A DNA stretch of 64,000 nucleotides from Comamonadaceae bacterium. GTDB lineage: Bacteria; Pseudomonadota; Gammaproteobacteria; Burkholderiales; Burkholderiaceae_C. Positions within the stretch are counted from its first letter, which is position 1; each line of letters opens with the position of its first letter. The DNA is taken from the NCBI GenBank assembly GCA_947455465.1, contig CANGNS010000017.1, positions 1 to 64,000 on the forward strand, written 5' to 3'. This document shows, piece by piece, positions 62,328 through 64,000 of this stretch. The translations under genes and the position numbers were made by a program. The notes beneath the pieces are model-generated. The model did not search any database and had not been told where the DNA came from. It worked only from the letters and a program-made list of their open reading frames with translations.

Positions 62328-63083
62328 TCAGGCGCACAGGGACAGTTCAAAAGGCGTGTCGGTCGGGTTGCTATAGAGCTTGCCGTCGGCCTCGTGGCGG
62401 ACAAAACGGATGGAGGCCACCAAGCGGTTGGCGCTGATTTCGGGGATGGCGCCCAAGGTAGGGTCCAGCGCCAGGCGCAGCAGCTGAAAGGTGCGCCCTT
62501 GGGGCAGGTTTTGCTGGAACTGGCCGTTCAGGGCCACCATTTTTTGCGGCGCACCCGAGTCGCGCAGCAGGCCCAGCAGCAGGTGGATGCCATTAAACAG
62601 CGGGACCAGGCCGACCACCCAGTCGTGTAAATCGTGTTTACGCCGCTGAACACTGAGTTTTTGCCAGGCATGGTAGGCCGGCAGGTCAAATTCGCAGGTG
62701 CCGCCGGGGATGCTGGTGCGGCTGCGCAGGCTTTTGAGCCAGTCGTTTTCGCCCAGTTCCTGGCCCAGTTTGCCCGAGGCATTGGTCAGGTTGAGCAGGC
62801 ATTCTTCGAGTTGCTCGAGCAAGCGCTCCAGGACTTCGGTGGCGATGGCCGGGTTGCCGCGGTAGGCGGCCATGGTTTGGCGCTGGCGGTCCAGGTCTTT
62901 GAGAACGTCGGTTTTGAGGTCCGCCCGGCCGCCGACGTTGAGGATTTCAAACAGCGTGATCAGGGCGAAATGGTGGTCCAGCGCGTCATCGCGCTCCTGC
63001 AGCGTAAAGAGGCGGGCAAACAAATGCTCCAAACGCAAATAGGTGCGAATTTTTTCGTTAAACGGATATTCGTACAGAATCAC
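62328..63083 (-). CDS. zapD: Cell division protein ZapD
   Basis: The 251-residue protein cross-links FtsZ filaments at midcell. [20 protein letters not shown] is the characteristic N-terminus and fixes the start at a GTG (63,083), with a GGA element upstream. The frame also opens at a TTG two codons earlier. The middle is helical and the C-terminal beta domain ends [20 protein letters not shown]. It is in the usual pilD-coaE-zapD-yacG order. Confidence 0.95.
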   Translation of the reverse strand: MILYEYPFNEKIRTYLRLEHLFARLFTLQERDDALDHHFALITLFEILNVGGRADLKTDVLKDLDRQRQTMAAYRGNPAIATEVLERLLEQLEECLLNLTNASGKLGQELGENDWLKSLRSRTSIPGGTCEFDLPAYHAWQKLSVQRRKHDLHDWVVGLVPLFNGIHLLLGLLRDSGAPQKMVALNGQFQQNLPQGRTFQLLRLALDPTLGAIPEISANRLVASIRFVRHEADGKLYSNPTDTPFELSLCA

Positions 63084-63105
63084 GCGCAATTTTCCAGTGG
63101 CGGGA

Positions 63106-63708
63106 TCATATCTCTAAGTCGGGGAGCAACTGGCGCAATTGCGCCTTGAGCGCGTCAATTGTTGCCATTTCATTAAAAATAACGAAGTCTGCGCATTGGC
63201 GCCGGTAGCTGCGGCTGCTTTGGGCGGCCATGATTTGGCGCACCGCCGCAGGCTCCAGACCGCTGCGCTGCCCGACGCGGGCAATTTGGGTCTCCTCGCT
63301 GCAATCGACCACCAGCACCCGGTCTAGTTGGGGCCGCCAGCGCGGCGATTCGGTCAGCAAGGGCAGGTCCAGCACGATGTAAGCCACCTTGTCCGCTTGC
63401 GCCTGCGCGCTTTGGCGGGCGATTTCGGCGCCAATCAGGGGGTGCAAGATGCTTTGGAGCTGGGCTTTGGCCTGGGCGTCGCTAAAAACCCGCGTACGCA
63501 GCACATCGCGGTCCAGTACGCCGGGCGCGGACAGCACCGAGGGCCCAAAGGCCTGGGCGATGGCGGCCACGGCCGCTCCACCCGGTGCGGTGCAGGCTCT
63601 TGAAATGGCATCTGCGTCAATTACCACCGCGCCGCCTTGGGCCAGCAGGCTGCAGACTGTGCTTTTGCCGCTGCCGATGCCGCCGGTAACGCCCAAGCGC
63701 ATACTCAT
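63106..63708 (-). CDS. coaE: Dephospho-CoA kinase CoaE
   Basis: This enzyme performs the last step of coenzyme A synthesis. Its 200 residues include the P-loop [37 protein letters not shown] and [15 protein letters not shown]. The start overlaps the pilD stop by ATGA, which decides it over the ORF start 21 codons upstream. Confidence 0.96.
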   Translation of the reverse strand: MSMRLGVTGGIGSGKSTVCSLLAQGGAVVIDADAISRACTAPGGAAVAAIAQAFGPSVLSAPGVLDRDVLRTRVFSDAQAKAQLQSILHPLIGAEIARQSAQAQADKVAYIVLDLPLLTESPRWRPQLDRVLVVDCSEETQIARVGQRSGLEPAAVRQIMAAQSSRSYRRQCADFVIFNEMATIDALKAQLRQLLPDLEI

Positions 63709-64000
63709 AGTCCCACCGCCTGCAGCACCGACGAGGGCCCAAAAAGCAGGCACACCAGGCCGGCGCCGCACAAAAACGGACCAAAAGGCATGATGCCGCC
63801 TTCGCGCAAGCCGCCGCGTATTTTGAGCCCGATGCCTACCAGCGCGCCGATGACCGAGGACATCAGCACGATAGGCACCAGCGCGGTCCAGCCGAACCAG
63901 GCGCCCAGACAGGCCAGCAATTTAAAGTCTCCATAGCCCATGCCCTCTTTTCCGGTGGCCAGTTTGAAGGCCCAGTAAATGGACCACAAGGAAAGATAAC
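63705..64000 (-). CDS. pilD: Type IV prepilin peptidase PilD (3' part)
   Basis: The C-terminal part of an inner-membrane aspartic peptidase that cleaves and methylates prepilins. [20 protein letters not shown] carries the second catalytic Asp of the GxGD motif, and three hydrophobic segments follow. The 5' end is beyond the window edge. It overlaps coaE by ATGA. Confidence 0.93.
   Translation of the reverse strand, partial: YLSLWSIYWAFKLATGKEGMGYGDFKLLACLGAWFGWTALVPIVLMSSVIGALVGIGLKIRGGLREGGIMPFGPFLCGAGLVCLLFGPSSVLQAVGL

Overview
The window looks like chromosomal DNA of a betaproteobacterium of the order Burkholderiales, most likely Comamonadaceae (Rhodoferax-like). This rests on the high-GC coding style, the gene orders dusB-fis-purH, pyrR-pyrB-pyrC', dciA-M23-secA-argJ and pilD-coaE-zapD-yacG, and a Mto/Mtr-type cytochrome locus beside a System I ccm operon. 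It has two parts: an accessory, lower-GC region (about 1-16,780) and a dense core-like region (16,777-64,000).

Accessory region. It opens with the C-terminal part of a GT4-type glycosyltransferase and closes with a second, decayed copy of the same gene (15,751-16,780). Between them lie a possible small exported protein, a Cys/His protein of unknown function, and a compact 533-residue protein with the motifs of T7-type single-subunit RNA polymerases. The 460 bases after the polymerase hold three 15-nt hairpins with 6-bp covarying stems and the same TTA loop. Next comes an integrative unit read leftward: tyrosine integrase, ParB-like nuclease-fold protein, AbiEi antitoxin, AbiEii toxin and a coupled third gene. 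A divergent XRE-like regulator and a 29-nt palindrome sit at its head. To the right is a 6.8-kb reading frame for a repetitive RTX-type secreted or surface protein whose 5' end appears truncated.

Core region, first part. A lipoprotein cyclophilin, a CocE/NonD hydrolase and a HyuA-type protein are followed by a three-gene operon: transglutaminase-DUF2126, CP-ATP-grasp/alpha-E, transglutaminase. A NarX/NarL-like two-component system precedes a locus for a monoheme cytochrome, a decaheme MtrA/MtoA, an MtrB/MtoB porin and a tetraheme CymA/NapC quinol dehydrogenase. Together these form an apparent electron conduit across the envelope. ccmABCDEFGHI follows directly and would attach the heme that these cytochromes need.

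Core region, second part. The rest is housekeeping: YqaA-type membrane protein, dusB-fis-purH, thiD-hemL, rubredoxin, photolyase, yqgE-ruvX-pyrR-pyrB-pyrC'-plsC, dciA, an M23 peptidase, secA, argJ, a DUF815 ATPase, a Nudix hydrolase, yacG, zapD, coaE and the 3' part of pilD. The dihydroorotase-like gene next to pyrB lacks the metal-binding residues and is called as the structural PyrC' type.

The strongest candidate for something undescribed is the compact T7-like polymerase together with the hairpin array beside it.
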